Shown here in pieces: positions 43,346-55,258 of a DNA stretch of 64,000 nucleotides. Position 1 is the first letter of the stretch, and the number at the start of each line of letters is the position of its first letter. The notes under the pieces were generated by a model, which saw only the letters and a list, made by a program, of their open reading frames with translations, was not told where the DNA came from and did not search any database. The stretch comes from Simmondsia chinensis. Taxonomy: Eukaryota > Streptophyta > Magnoliopsida > Caryophyllales > Simmondsiaceae. The stretch is taken from assembly GCA_018398585.1 (NCBI GenBank), contig JAGTTD010000009.1, positions 7,941,193-8,005,192 on the forward strand. Reading direction: 5' to 3'. Position numbers and translations under genes: made by a program.

Positions 43346-44270
43346 ACCTCTCGGGATTCCCCTACCAGAACTATGTCGTCTGCAAAAAGCATACACCAAG
43401 GTACCTCCCTTTGGAAATGTCCAGTGAGCTCATCCATCACTATAATGAACAGGAAAGGGCTCAAGGCGGAGCCCTGGTGCACCCCTACTGGGATAGGGAA
43501 AGTGTCTGTCTCCCCTTCCCCTGTGCGCACATTAGTATGTGCCTCTTCATACATATCCCTAATGACCGTAATATAAGGCAGCAGGATGCCTCTCCTTCCC
43601 AACACTCTCCAGAAAACCTCTCTTGGCACTCTATTATATGCCTTCTCCAAGTCGATGAAGACCATGTGGAGATCCTTTTGTCTCTCCCTGTATTGCTCTA
43701 TCGTCCTTCGTAAGAGATGAATGGCTTCCATAGTTGATCTCCTAGGTATGAACCCAAACTGGTTTTCGGTCACTTTCGTCTGTTGTCGTAGTCTCCTTTC
43801 TATGACTCTCTCCCACAACTTGAGGGTATGACTCATTAATTTGATCCCCCGGTAATTGGCGCAACTTTGAATATCGCCTTTGTTCTTGTAGATCGGGACC
43901 AGCGTGCTCTTCCGCCATTCTTCCGGCATCTTGTCCCCCATCAAGATTTGGTTATAGAGTTTTGTTAGCCAACTAATGCCCCTCTATCCAAGGCATTTCC
44001 AGGCCTAAATGGGTATCCCATCTGGACGAACTGCTCTTCCTCTACCCATATATTTTAGGGCTTCCTTGATCTCCTCTGGAGTAATTCGCTCACAATAGCA
44101 TTCGTTCTGATCCTCCCCCGTTGCCTGGAGCTCCCCTAAATCTACCTCTGCGCTTCCCTGGTTGTTGAACAGTTCGTGGAAGTAGGCTTTCCACTTAGCT
44201 CTAATTAGATGCCCTTCCACTAGCACCTGCCCATCCTCGCCTTTAATGCATTTTACTTGCCTCAAGTCTC
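43346..44270 (-). pseudogene. RTE-type LINE reverse transcriptase fragment, copy 1
   Basis: On the minus strand it contains [77 protein letters not shown] and the catalytic [10 protein letters not shown]. Upstream, in another frame, MRQVKCIKGEDGQVLVEGHL is the segment before the RT domain. A stop or shift separates the two near 43,945-44,005. At 43,346 the RT breaks off and abuts the poly-A of the preceding LINE fragment, so its C-terminal half is absent. It is 5'-truncated at about 44,270, by TAATGTGCGTATAATA. Confidence 0.85.
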
Positions 44271-46052
44271 TAATGTGCGTATAATATTGGTAAATAATTT
44301 AGATTATTGAATTCAAAGACATATTTTTTAACTTCAGGGTTAAGTATATATAAAATGAACCATTTGTGGGTATGTGGTGGGCCGGGACGAGTATGGAGCA
44401 TGGCTGGGCGGGTCCCCACTTATACCCGAGCCTGCCCTGTTTAACTTTAGTTTATAATATCTAAGCATTAGACAACAGAACTAACGGTACCCACCACCCG
44501 AATCCTGCACCTGTACCTACCCCATTACCTGTCACGGGTATAAAGTGAATACCCAACAATAATTAATCTAAAAGTAATCCAACTATGTCTCAACGTATCA
44601 AATGGAGGGTAAAGGGGCGGGGCGGGGCCGGGGTGCCTCCTCCATATCCGCACCTGCCACCCAAATCCTATACCCGTACCAACCCCATTGCCCTAATGTG
44701 CATATAAAATGATTATCTATACCTGCTCATATTAGTTATTTAATACTATTTTACAAAATAAATTATTTTATTAACCATTGATAAATGAGATTATCTATAC
44801 CCACTCCTATTAGTTATGTAATACTATTTTAAAAACAAATTATTTCTTTTATAACATTAATAAATAATTTAGATTATTAAATTTAAATACATATTTTTTT
44901 AATTTGAAGTTAACTATGTATAAAATAAAGCGCGTAAGGTAGGTATGAGGTGAGGAGAAGTTGTTTTGGAGCGGGGCAAGGCAGGTCTCCACTTATACCT
45001 GTACCCGTCCCAAATGGGGCGCCAACCCGCAAGTAGAGGGTTTCAACCGCCTCATTGCCACAAAATCAACAGGGTATGGTGGGTATGAAGTTGGATGGGC
45101 CAGGTAGGGAGCGTCACGGGGCGGGTCCCCACTTATACCCATACATGTCCCGTTTGACTTTGGTTTATAAGATCTACACAGTAGACAACAAAACTAACCG
45201 CATTCGCCACCCAAAGCCTATATCTGTACCCAGCCCATCAATGGCAATGGGTATGAAGTGCATATCCTTACCCACCCCGGCAGTTACAGGCCTGTACCCC
45301 TTCCCACCTCATTACCTGCGGATATCCATTACCTGCCCTGTGCTTCCTTAATATGCGTACAAAACGATTATCTATATTAGTTATTTAATACTTTTTTTAA
45401 AACCAAATTATTTGTTTTGTAATATTGATAAAGATTTTGGATTATTAAATTTAAACACTTATTTCTTAATTTGAAAGTTAACTATGTACAAAATAAAAAG
45501 CGTATGGTGGGTATGAGGTGTGTAAAGTTTGATTTTGGTTCATAAGATCCACGCATTCAATAATAAAACTAAGATACAACAAAACTTAATTCATCAAAAC
45601 TTAATCCTTAATTTCGATTCTTGAATTTAAACACATATATTTTTATTTCAAGGTTAACTATGTACAAAATTAACCGATTACGATGGGTATGGGGTGGGGC
45701 GGGGCAAGTATGAAGCGTGGCTGGGCCGGTCCCCATTTATACCTGAGCCGCCCTGTTTCAATTTGATTTATAAGATCTACGCATTAGACATAAACAATTG
45801 TTATTTATTTATAGATTAAACAACAATAATTAATTTAAAAGTAGCCCAACTATATCTCAACTTATCAAAGGGATGGCAATAGAGCGGGTGGGTATGGCGT
45901 GCCTCCTCCATACCTGTATACCTGCCCCATTACCCTAATGTGCGTATAATATTGGTAAATAATTTAGATTATTGAATTCAAAGACATATTTTTTAACTTC
46001 AGGGTTAACTATATATAAAATGAACCATTGGTGGGTATGGGGTGGGCCGGGG
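44271..46052 (+). repeat. GGGTA/TACCC-rich foldback repeat block, copy A
   Basis: G-rich words (GGGTATGGGGTGGGCCGGG) alternate with their complements (CCCCACTTATACCC, TACCCGTACC). Conserved cores are GGTTTATAAGATCTAAGCAT and TTAGTTATTTAATACTATTT. Unit ends look like GGGATGGCAAT...ATTGCCATCCC. The same order of blocks returns at 46,766 and 57,271. It is a non-coding, probably hAT-like non-autonomous family that has been amplified in tandem. The uninterrupted target of the RTE insertion is seen at 45,930-45,950. Confidence 0.65.
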
Positions 46053-46765
46053 TGTCACGATCCTAGCCGTGACTCTGACAAGCCAAATAACCGAACGGCT
46101 ATTTTTCGCTTTTATTATTTTTGTATCGGTTATGTAATGAAAAAAATTATAAAACTAATTAATTTAAATTTTGAATTTTGAATTTGAATTTAGTGAGGGA
46201 GCCAGTTAGGGTGAATGGGAGGCAAAGGGTTTTTGTTTAAATTGTAATGATGTATTAATATTAATTAGAATGGGGCAATTGGAGGGGTCTAGAGTTTAGG
46301 TGTATTGATTGTGTGTCCCTTCTCCCATGCTCTATTTAATCATGTGCAAGTCTTGTAAAATGGCATGAAGAAATCAAGTAAAATTTTCAAATTCAAAATT
46401 CTCTTCCTTCCCTCCCCTCTCAACCGTCACTTTCTCTCTCCCTATTCAAAATTCTCTTCCTTCCCTCCCCTCTCAACCGTCACTTTCTCTCTCCCTATTC
46501 TAACTTTTAAATTTCTCTTCTTTTCTTTAACTTCTCCTCTAATTTCTCTTCTTAATCTCTTATTTTCTTCATCTAATCTCTAATCTCTCTTCTAACCCTA
46601 AATTCTCTGCTTAATCTCCACTTTCTTTCTCTCTCTCGATCCTTCTCAAAATTTATCCAAGTCACGAACTTAGGGTTGTGACAAGTGGTATCAGAGCTCG
46701 TAACGAACATCAAGGTTCGTTACATTTGGTATCAGAGCTCGTAACAAACATCAAGGTTCGTTACA
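46053..46765 (+). mobile_element. Ty3/gypsy-like LTR with two primer binding sites, no interior
   Basis: TGTCACGATCCTAGCC at 46,053 and TTGTGACA ending at 46,683 look like LTR ends. A tRNA-Met-type primer site (TGGTATCAGAGC) follows, then GTAACGAAC-ATCAA-GGTTCGTTAC, an inverted repeat, then a second copy of primer site and inverted repeat ending TTACA at 46,765. The interruption sits inside the GGGTA repeat, with CCGGG on both sides. The interior and the second LTR are absent. Confidence 0.65.
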
Positions 46766-48875
46766 CCGGGCGAGTATGGAGCATGGCTGGGCGGGTCCCC
46801 ACTTATACCCAAGCCTGCCCCGTTTAACTTTGGTTTATAAGATCTAAGCATTAGACAATAGAGCTAACGGTACCCACCACCCGAATCCTGCACCCATGCC
46901 CACCCCATTACCGGTCAGGGGTATAAAGTGGATACCCAACAATAATTAATCTAAAAGTAATCCAACTATGTCTCAACGTATCAAAGGGAGGGTAATGGGG
47001 CGGGGCGGGGCCGGGGTGCCTCCTCCATATCCGCACCTGCCACCCAAATCCTATACCCGTACCAACCCCATTGCCCTAATGTGCACATAAAATAATTATT
47101 TATACCTGCTCATATTAGTTATTTAATACTATTTTACAAAACAAATTATTTTATTAACCATTGATAAATGAGATTATCTATACCCACTCCTATTAACTAT
47201 GTAATACTATTTTAAAAATAAATTATCTCTTTTATAACATTAATAAATAATTTAGATTATTAAATTTAAATACATATTTTTTTAATTTGAAGTTAACTAT
47301 GTATAAAACAAAGCGCGTAAGGTAGGTATGAGGTGAGGAGAAGTTGTTATGGAGCGGGGCAAGGCAGTTCTCCACTTATACCTGTACCCGTTCCAAACGG
47401 GGCGCCTACCCGCAAGTAGAGGGTTTCAACTGCCTCATTGCCACAAAATCAACAGGGTATGTTGGGTATGAAGTTGGATGGGCCGGGTATGGAGCGTCGC
47501 GGGGCGGGTCCCCACTTATACCCATACCTGCCCCGTTTGACTTTGGTTTATAAGATCTACACACTAGACAACAAAACTAACCGCATTCGCCACCCAAAGC
47601 TTATATCTGTACCTAGCCCATTACTGGCCATGGGTATGAAGTGCATATCCTTACCCACCCCGGCAGTTACAGGCCCGTACCCCTGCCCGTCTCATTACCT
47701 GCGGATATCCATTACATGCCTTGTGCTGCCATAATATGCGTACAAAATGATTATCTATATTAGTTATTTAATACTATTTTTAAAAACAAATTATTTGTTT
47801 TGTAATATTGATAAAGATTTTGGATTATTAAATTAAACACTTATTTCTTAATTTGAAGGTTAACTATGTACAAAATAAAACGTATATGGTGGGTATGAGG
47901 TGTGTAAAATTTGATTTTGGTTCATAAGATCTACGCATTCAATAATAAAACTAAGATACAACAAAACTTAATTCATTTAAACTTAATCCTTAATTTCGAT
48001 TCTTAAATTTAAACACATATTTTTTTATTTCAAGGTTAACTATGTACAAAATTGACCGATTACGGTGGGTATGGGGTGGGGCGGGGCAAGTATGAAACGT
48101 GGCTAGGCCGGTCCCCATTTATACCCGAGCCGCCTTGTTTCAATTTGATTTATAAGATCTACGCATTAGACAACAAACTAAACGTAACCGCCATCCAAAT
48201 CCTATACCCGTACCCCGCCCCATTACCCGCCACCGGTATGAAGTGCATACCCAACAAAATTAATATAAAAGTATCTCAACGTATCAAATGGATGGCAATT
48301 GGCCGAGACGGGTGCGGGGTGCCTTCTTCATACCCGTACCCGCCACCCAAATTCTATACCCGTAACCACTTCATTGCCCTAATGTACGTACCAAATAATT
48401 ACCTATACCCGCTCATATTGTTTGTTTAATACTATTTTTGAAAACAATTTTTTTTAACATTGATAAATAATTTGGATTATTGAATTTAAACCTTATTTTT
48501 TAAATTTCAAGGTCAACTATGTACAAAATGAGCCGGGTATGATGGGTATGAGGCCAAGCAGGGTGGGTATGGAGCATGGCGGGGCGGGTCACCATTTATA
48601 CCCGTACCCACCCTATTTGACTTTAGTTTATGAGATCTACGCACTACACAACAAAAATAACCGCACCGGCCACCCAAATCCTATTCCGGTACGCAGCCCA
48701 TGACCCGCCATGGGTATGAATTGCATACCCGTACCCACCCCGTTAGTGACTGACCCGTACTCCTGCCCGCCTCATTACCCGTGGGTATCTATTACCCACC
48801 CCGTATGTCTTTGATGTGCGAACAAAACAGTTATCTATACCTGCTCCTATCAGGTGGAGCCCATTGCCATCCCAA
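46766..48875 (+). repeat. GGGTA/TACCC-rich foldback repeat block, copy B
   Basis: It repeats the order of 44,390-45,940 with few changes: CTAACGGTACCCACC, the segment with GCGCGTAAGGTAGGTATGAG, then AACAGGGTATG, and GACCGATTACGGTGGGTATG. It continues to CCCATTGCCATCCC at 48,873, an apparent element terminus. The long open frames here come from composition. Confidence 0.65.
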
Positions 48876-49190
48876 TATCTCTTAGTCAAAAAATTACCCA
48901 CCACCAAATTTTTTATCAAAATAAATCAGAGCGTTATTCCATGCGCCATACTGAATCACCAATTCAATATCTTTTAAAATCGAATTATTTGAGTTTGATT
49001 ATTTTTGAGTTAGAAAAGTTATAGTTGGGTTATTTTGATAAAAACCCTAGCGCATTGTGCCAAACGTATATTCGTGCATAAAGTAGTACATTTCTTATGT
49101 AATCTAAGAACAGGGCGCGGGTTAGACCTCCAAAAACTCAAAAAAAATAAAGAGTTTTCGTATTTAGTCCACGAAGTGCGATATTTTGCT
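48435..49190 (+). repeat. Left arm of a large inverted repeat
   Basis: About 750 bases from TTTGAAAACAATTTTTTTTA to TATTTTGC are matched in reverse complement by 52,520-53,310. This includes the GGGTA block, CCCATTGCCATCCC, TTACCCACCACC, a CAAACGTATATTCGTGCATA segment and GTCCACGAAGTGCGA. Confidence 0.8.
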
Positions 49191-49334
49191 TTTTATATTA
49201 TATTTCGTTTTATAACATGCGTTTTAGTTAAATTATATATGTAATTTATAATAAAAAAGACTAAATTAAGTTGTTTGTTAAATATTAAATAATATTATTT
49301 GTACATAATTTTTTAATTTACTCATTATTACAGT

Positions 49335-49335
<1 letters not shown>

Positions 49336-49376
<41 letters not shown>
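49336..49376 (+). repeat. (AAT)n microsatellite
   Basis: About 13 perfect ATA/AAT triplets. Confidence 0.9.
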
Positions 49377-50398
49377 GTTGTTTGCTTGTATAACATTTAA
49401 TATAAATTATTATTTTTAAAATTATTATCCTAGGAATGGAGGTATTTCCAAAATTAAAAAAAAAAAATCAAATTTGATGACATGGATGTCTTTTGGATAA
49501 ATATTTTTTGAAATAAGCTATTTTGGGTAATATTTTTTTTATTTTGAATCATTTTGGGCAATGTCTCTGTCAACTTTTCAGGAAGTTGTACAAAAGTGTT
49601 TGATTACTCATATGGGAAATAGAACTTCCTGTGAATTCAATTCTTATGTTTGGTTTGGTTAACAGAACACTTCCCATAAAATACAATCAAAATGACCATT
49701 ATGTCCATGTTCAATCTTCTAGCATCATTGATAGAGGGAGTAGTGAATAAACTTGTCATAATCACAAATTAAAAGAGGTAGAATTGTCATATGGATTAAA
49801 AGTTATGAAAGAAGTAGAACTTCCTCCATTTTCAAGCAATTGGAACTTACTTAGGAATTTCAACTTCCCACATCCTGCCTACTTTCCGCATACCAAACAA
49901 GATATAAAAATGACACTTCGCATGAATTAAAACTTCCCTCGTCTACTTCCCGTAAACCAAATGAGGACTATGTTTTTTCATAAGACCAAAAGCTAAGCTA
50001 GTTTTTTCCGCGAGTGCTCTACATCAGGTTAATTTATTTTGAGAAAAAAAGGTAATGCAAATAATGACGTTATTTCATTTTAATTTTTAGAAGATGATGA
50101 AGAGCAACAAAACTACTCCAAATTCATGGTGTTTTGGAACTTAGTGAGCGAGTCCTTTGACAGGAGGACTAAACTCGAGTCCCTTTGACTAGTAGTTTCC
50201 TCAGTACGTAAGGATTAGCTACAGGGTTTTCTTAGACTGTAGGGATTGACGGTAAGGTTTTGTTCGAGTGCAAGTACTGACTGTAGGGTTTTTTTAGTGA
50301 GTAAGGATTTAATGCTTTGTTTGACAACTACATAGAGGGGGATAAAAAGAGGGAAAAAGGGGAGGATAAAGAGGAAGAGGGTAAAGTAATATCCTACT
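49377..50398. other. AT-rich spacer with MITE fragments
   Basis: Near 49,620-49,970 there are inverted words (TTTGGTTTGGTTAACAGAAC, then CTTCCCGTAAACCAAATGAG) that suggest a decayed Tourist-like MITE. At 50,311-50,398 GGGGATAAAAAGAGGG resembles half of the GGTAAAG MITE family, cut by the LTR that starts at 50,399. No gene is seen. Confidence 0.4.
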
Positions 50399-51056
50399 TG
50401 ATGCAGCCACTGTCTAGAGATTGGCGGGTGAAGGCTAACGGAAACACACAACGTCATGGATAAAGGTCCAACCGTGAAGAAGAATCAGGCCAAAGCTGCT
50501 TCGTGTCAGTGAGTGGTGCATAGCTTGGCGGAAAAGGGTGGTTGGCTGCTCAAAGGGTATGCAGGTTGACGGCATCAAAAAGTTAGCGTCACCATTGACA
50601 CGAGCTGACGAAGAATATGGCTGCCACTTAGTCTTTAGATAGAGTTTGATTAGGATTAGAATTAGCTTTAAAATTCAGATTTAAACCTTTTTATTTGTTT
50701 TGTTTTCTTTATTTTAAGAGGAGTACACGGATTGCGATCTCAGCTGTTAGATCTAGCACACAGATTGCAATATCAGCCATTGGTTCTAATTAGGAATTAA
50801 TTAAAATTTTAAATTAGTCAGAGTCAAACTAGGAAAACCCCTCTATTTAAAGAAAAGGGAATCTAGGATTTTAGTTAGTTGTTGATTATCAAAAATTATG
50901 AGTAATTCTCTGAATTCCCTTGTTTCTCTATTTCTCGGATTGTGAGAAATTGAGTTTAACCTTTTCCTCTTTGTTTTATTATTCAATCGATAAAATTAAA
51001 AGGAAGGCTGTTGTTTTCATCTCGTCCCCCTAATCTTCTGCTGTCGCGCTGCATCA
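50399..51056 (+). mobile_element. 5' LTR of a Ty3/gypsy element (TGATGCAGCC...GCTGCATCA), 658 bp
   Basis: It starts TGATGCAGCCAC and ends CGCGCTGCATCA, followed by TTGGTATCAGAG, a tRNA-Met-type primer site at about 51,058. It matches the LTR at 61,158-61,806. Left and right flanks differ (CCTAC and CTAGT), so the two LTRs may come from separate insertions. Confidence 0.8.
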
Positions 51057-51197
51057 GTTGGTATCAGAGTACAAAATGCTTCCTAAACGATGGCCCCAAG
51101 ACGTCAGAGATACAATACCATTGGGGATGTTTCTGACCGAGAGCGTATTTTGCAAAACGAATGAAGATTAGACAAGTTCGAGACGAGACTTAGGTGA

Positions 51198-51660
51198 ATG
51201 GAGCATTGCTTGATTCAACTAGGGGCAAATCCCGACGTAGATCTGGGAACCCATCCCCAACTCCCATTAACACGAGGTGCTACAGAAAATGTGAAGGACG
51301 AGATCAAGAATCGAACATCGGGTACTGATCCACCAGACGCTGAGCCAAGGCAGCTTTCGCTCTTTACCGGTACCGCCAACTTTGAAGAACGGAGGGTGGA
51401 CACTGGCCTCCATCATGAACTTCCGGAGTTTGAAGAAGACGTCGTCATAGTGTTGGAAGAAACTCAGGACGAGTTGGCTTCACTTGCGGAGGAGGAGATA
51501 GCTGGTGATGAGGGTCGCTTGCTATTAGTCAGGCGAGTTGGCTTCACGCTTGAACAAACGGAAGGAGAAAATTGGTTGTGCCATAACATATTCCAGACAA
51601 CTTGCATAATTGGCGACAGAGTATGCCATCTAGTCGTTGATTCCGGGCCTAAGATTTCTT
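51198..51660 (+). pseudogene. gag-protease fragment next to the 5' LTR
   Basis: The frame runs from about 51,198 and has EETQDELASLAEEEIAGDEG, RRVGFTLEQTEGENWLCHNI and VCHLVVDSG, where DSG is the retropepsin active-site motif. Homology to the copy at 59,620 ends after VVDSG (51,650), followed by unrelated AT-rich sequence. Upstream, 51,090-51,197 looks like gag leader without a clear domain. RT and integrase are absent. Confidence 0.7.
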
Positions 51661-52519
51661 TACGTGTCATCTCAACAATTAATTATATCCGCCGACAAAA
51701 TTAAGATGACTAATTAATTATACAGAAAACTTTTTAAATACCCTCCAACTATATTAAACATCTTTAATGAATTTTTAAAAATTTTCACATGGATAATTGA
51801 TATGTAATTAAAGACGTTAGTTTACGCATGAGATATCGGATCCTATCACATTCAGCAGCCACCTTGGCAACAGCGCGATGGTATTTATTAGTCATTGTAT
51901 TTTATACTCGTGATTTTTTGTATCGAACTAACATCTTGTTTGATCAGTTGTCCATAATGTTGTTCAATTTACATAATTCATATAGTAGTAACTGTAAAAT
52001 TTTTTAGTAAAAAATAAGACAAACTATATTTCCCATTTAAAGTCTTTAACAGAGGCTTTATTAGTTCTTTTTTCTTTTATGGATTAATTTTTTTTACGGA
52101 TCAAATACAGAAAGTCTTAAATTAAGAATTTATTTTTTTTTTTTATTTTTAGTTATGGGAGGTTTACTTTATTTTTTTTTTATGGACTGAATACTAAAAA
52201 TCTTAACTCGAAATTGTCGGAGGTGTAACCGGTACCCTATTCTCGGATTACATAGGAGAAGTATTAAAATATAAATATATTGGCTTAATATTTTCTTATT
52301 ATATTTGGCTCTCAGGGGACTTTTTTTTTTAGAACCCTTTTTATTTTTTTATAGGTTAAATACGAAAAGTCTTAAATTGAAAATATGTTTTCCTTTTTAA
52401 TTTTTGGAACTTTAATGAATTAAGTTTTTTCATACCTTAGTTTTATTATATAATGCGCAGATCTTATAAACCCAAGTCAAAATTTATATACCTCACTGGC
52501 TTAAAATAAATCATTTCTT
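51661..52519. other. AT-rich spacer with T runs
   Basis: The stretch TTTATGGACTGAATACTAAA and its variants recur (52,080, 52,180, 52,350), which suggests a decayed local repeat. GCGCAGATCTTATAAACCCA at 52,457 is a remnant of the GGGTA family core in inverse orientation. Confidence 0.4.
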
Positions 52520-53310
52520 GCAGTAGACATGCGAAATGTCGCACTTCGTGGACTAAATATGAAAACTCGTCATTTTTTTTTGGGCTGTCGGAGGTTTAAC
52601 CCCCGCCCTGTTCTTGGATTAATAAGAAAAGTCTTAAATAAAAAAATTACTGCTTTATGCACGAATATACGTTTGGCATAGTGTGCTAAGGTTTTTATCA
52701 AAAGAACTCAACTATAACTTTTCTAATCCAAAAATAATCAAACTCAAAGAATTCGATTTTAAAAGATATTGAATTGGTGGTTCAGTGTGGCGCATGGTAT
52801 AATGCTCTGGTTTATTTTGGTAGAAAAGTTGGTGGTGGGTAATTTTTCGACTAATAGATATTAGGGTGGCAATGGGCTCTATCTGATAGGAGCGGGCATA
52901 AATAACTGTTCTGTACGCACATTAAAGAGGTACATGGTGGGTAATGGATCCCTGTGGGTAAAGAGGTGGGTAGGGGTACGGGTACGGGTACGGGTCAGTC
53001 ACCTGCGGGTGGGTACGAGTATGCACTTCGTACCCGTAGCGGATCATGGGCCGCTTACGGGATTATGATTTGGGTGGCGGGTGCGGTTATTTTTGTTGTC
53101 TAGTGCGTAGATCTTATAAACTAAAGTCAAACGGAGCGGGTACAGGAATAAGTGGGGACCTGGCCCGCCACGCTCCATACCCGCCCCGCCCCGCCCAGCC
53201 TCATACCCACCATACCCAGCTCATTTTGTACATAGTTGACCTTAAAATTTAAAAAATAAGGGTTTAAATTTAATAATCTAAATTATTCATCAATATTAAA
53301 AAAATTGTTT
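52520..53310 (-). repeat. Right arm of a large inverted repeat
   Basis: The reverse complement of this stretch follows 48,435-49,190 with small indels. One difference is a GGGTAC triplication at 52,979-52,996 that the left arm lacks. Confidence 0.8.
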
Positions 53311-54018
53311 TTAAAAATAGTATTAAACACTATCGCCAAACTATTACGCACGTTAACATTCATCCCCAATAAATGGCTCATATATAATTTTTAATCTATC
53401 AAAATTAAATAAAAAATAAAAAGTACCCCCATCAGGATGGCGTAATAAATAATTCCCGCCAACTTTTTGGTACTGAATAAATAATTCCAGTGGGCGAGTA
53501 TTTATGGGGTACCCCCGTTACAAAACTAAATTTATTAAAGTTTTAAAAATTAAAAAAGAAAATAAATTTTTAATTTAAGACTTTTCGTATTTAATCTTTA
53601 AAAAAAATAAAAATGGTTCCCGCCACGGGTACGAAGTGCATACCCTTACCCTCCTGGCGGACACAGACCCGTACCCCTACCCGCCTCATTGCCCGCAAGT
53701 ATCTATTACCCGACCAGTACCTCCTTAATGTGGGTACAGAACGATTATCTATACCCGCTCTTATTAGTTATTTAATACTATTTCTCAAAAATTATTTATT
53801 TATAATATTGATAAATAATTGAAATTATTAAATTTAAACACACATTTTTCACTTTCAATGTTAACTATATACAAAATAAAGCGCGGCGGATATAGAGTGG
53901 GCCAGGACAGGTACCCACTTATACCCATACCTGCTCCAAACGGGATGGCTACCCCCGAATAGGGGGTAAATAATTGGCGCTTTGATGTACTACTTAATAA
54001 GTTCATGAATGTAATAAT
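53311..54018 (+). repeat. GGGTA/TACCC-rich foldback repeat block, copy C, partial
   Basis: It includes a diverged AT-rich part (53,311-53,600), then CGCCACGGGTACGAAGTGCA, TTAGTTATTTAATACTATTT and a segment (53,885-54,018) that matches 42,836-42,971 almost base for base. That last part marks the start of the segmental duplication. Confidence 0.6.
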
Positions 54019-54394
54019 GTGAGCGAGGCCTTGGATTTACATGCGGCTTGCTTCCTTGCTAAATCAAATGAGTGGTCTCACATTGCAATTGAGTCGGATA
54101 ACAGGGCTACAATTAATGCCATCTCTAGTCCTGCATCCTGTCCTTGGGAAATTAGCTCTATTGTCGACGATATTATTACGCTGTCCTCTTGTTTTACTGC
54201 AGCTTTTTTTTGTCGGATCCCTCGATGTTGTAACAATAAGGCGGCTCATTGGATTTCCAATCAGCACCACAAAAACAATTGCTGTCATGATTGGTGGTTC
54301 AGGATACCACCTTGGCTATCTTCTATAGTTTCTTATGATTTAGTCTCACCCTCGGGCTTTCTAGTGTTTCAAAAAAAAAACAAAAAAACAAAAA
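54019..54394 (+). pseudogene. LINE RNase H C-terminal fragment with poly-A, copy 2
   Basis: EALDLHAACFLAKSNEWSHI, AIESDNRATINAIS and CNNKAAHWISNQHHKN match copy 1 with few changes, and the same A/C-interrupted poly-A tail follows. It is 5'-truncated. Confidence 0.7.
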
Positions 54395-55258
54395 AAAAAG
54401 GCACATATATGGCCATATCCAACCAGGAAGATAAAACATGGCAGCTTCATCATAGCTCCTATCCTGCACAAATAAAGATGAAAGAAGTTTATAAACTCTT
54501 GTTGCCCAATTGTATTGACTAGCTCCACTGTAGCCAATTGTCAATTGCGGGATACAGCAAATCATACTGATACTGACCTATTCAAATACCAAATTGAATA
54601 ACAATCCACTCATCAATCACTTGCCAACAATGGGCCAACTTAAAATTATATATGAACCCATTACAAGATTCTTCATTCGTTCCGCTTAGATTTGGATCCA
54701 CACTATCCGCCAACTTTTTGGAACTTAATAAATTAAAAACTTAATTCATTAAACCCCACCCAATTATTGCTTGCGTAATATCTTTAATTTTTGGAACTTT
54801 TTAAATGGGCTATAAAATGATTATCTATACTCGTCTATATTAGTTATTGAGGTATTTACCTACAAAATTAATTTGACTAGTTGGCTACAAAATTGTTACA
54901 TATTAGTTTGGTTGATGCCAAGGTGGATAATCATATTAGATATTTAATATGGGCTACAAAATAGGCGGGGATGATCTAATCCCTTTTTCTTTTTCTTCAA
55001 ATTTTTTTTTCAATCCTAATTCTTACATATTTACCTTTTTATTTCCTTTTTTTTTAAATTTTTTTTTTGATCACCTAATTAATTTGTGTATTAAACATCG
55101 ACAATTGTTATTTATTTATAGATTAAACAACAACAATTTATTTAAAAGTAGCCTAACTATATCTCAACTTATCAAAGGGATGGCAATAGAGCGGGTGGGT
55201 ATGGCGTGCCTCCTCCATACCCGTATTCCTGTCCCATTACCCTAATGTGCATATAATA
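54395..55258. other. Spacer absent from duplication copy 1
   Basis: Non-coding. It includes T-rich runs (55,000-55,070) and, from 55,170, a GGGATGGCAATAGAGCGGG start of the GGGTA family. It ends in CCTAATGTGCATATAATA, the target duplication of the RTE element. Confidence 0.5.

Noticed and set aside
46365..46583. Phe/Leu/Ser-rich 72-codon frame
   Set aside because: It lies in the CT-rich leader part of the LTR at 46,053-46,765, including a direct repeat of about 60 bases.
44930..48430. Many frames of 60-125 codons with similar protein text (for example NKTNRIRHPK)
   Set aside because: They repeat because the GGGTA family repeats. No conserved domain, and the same text appears in several frames.
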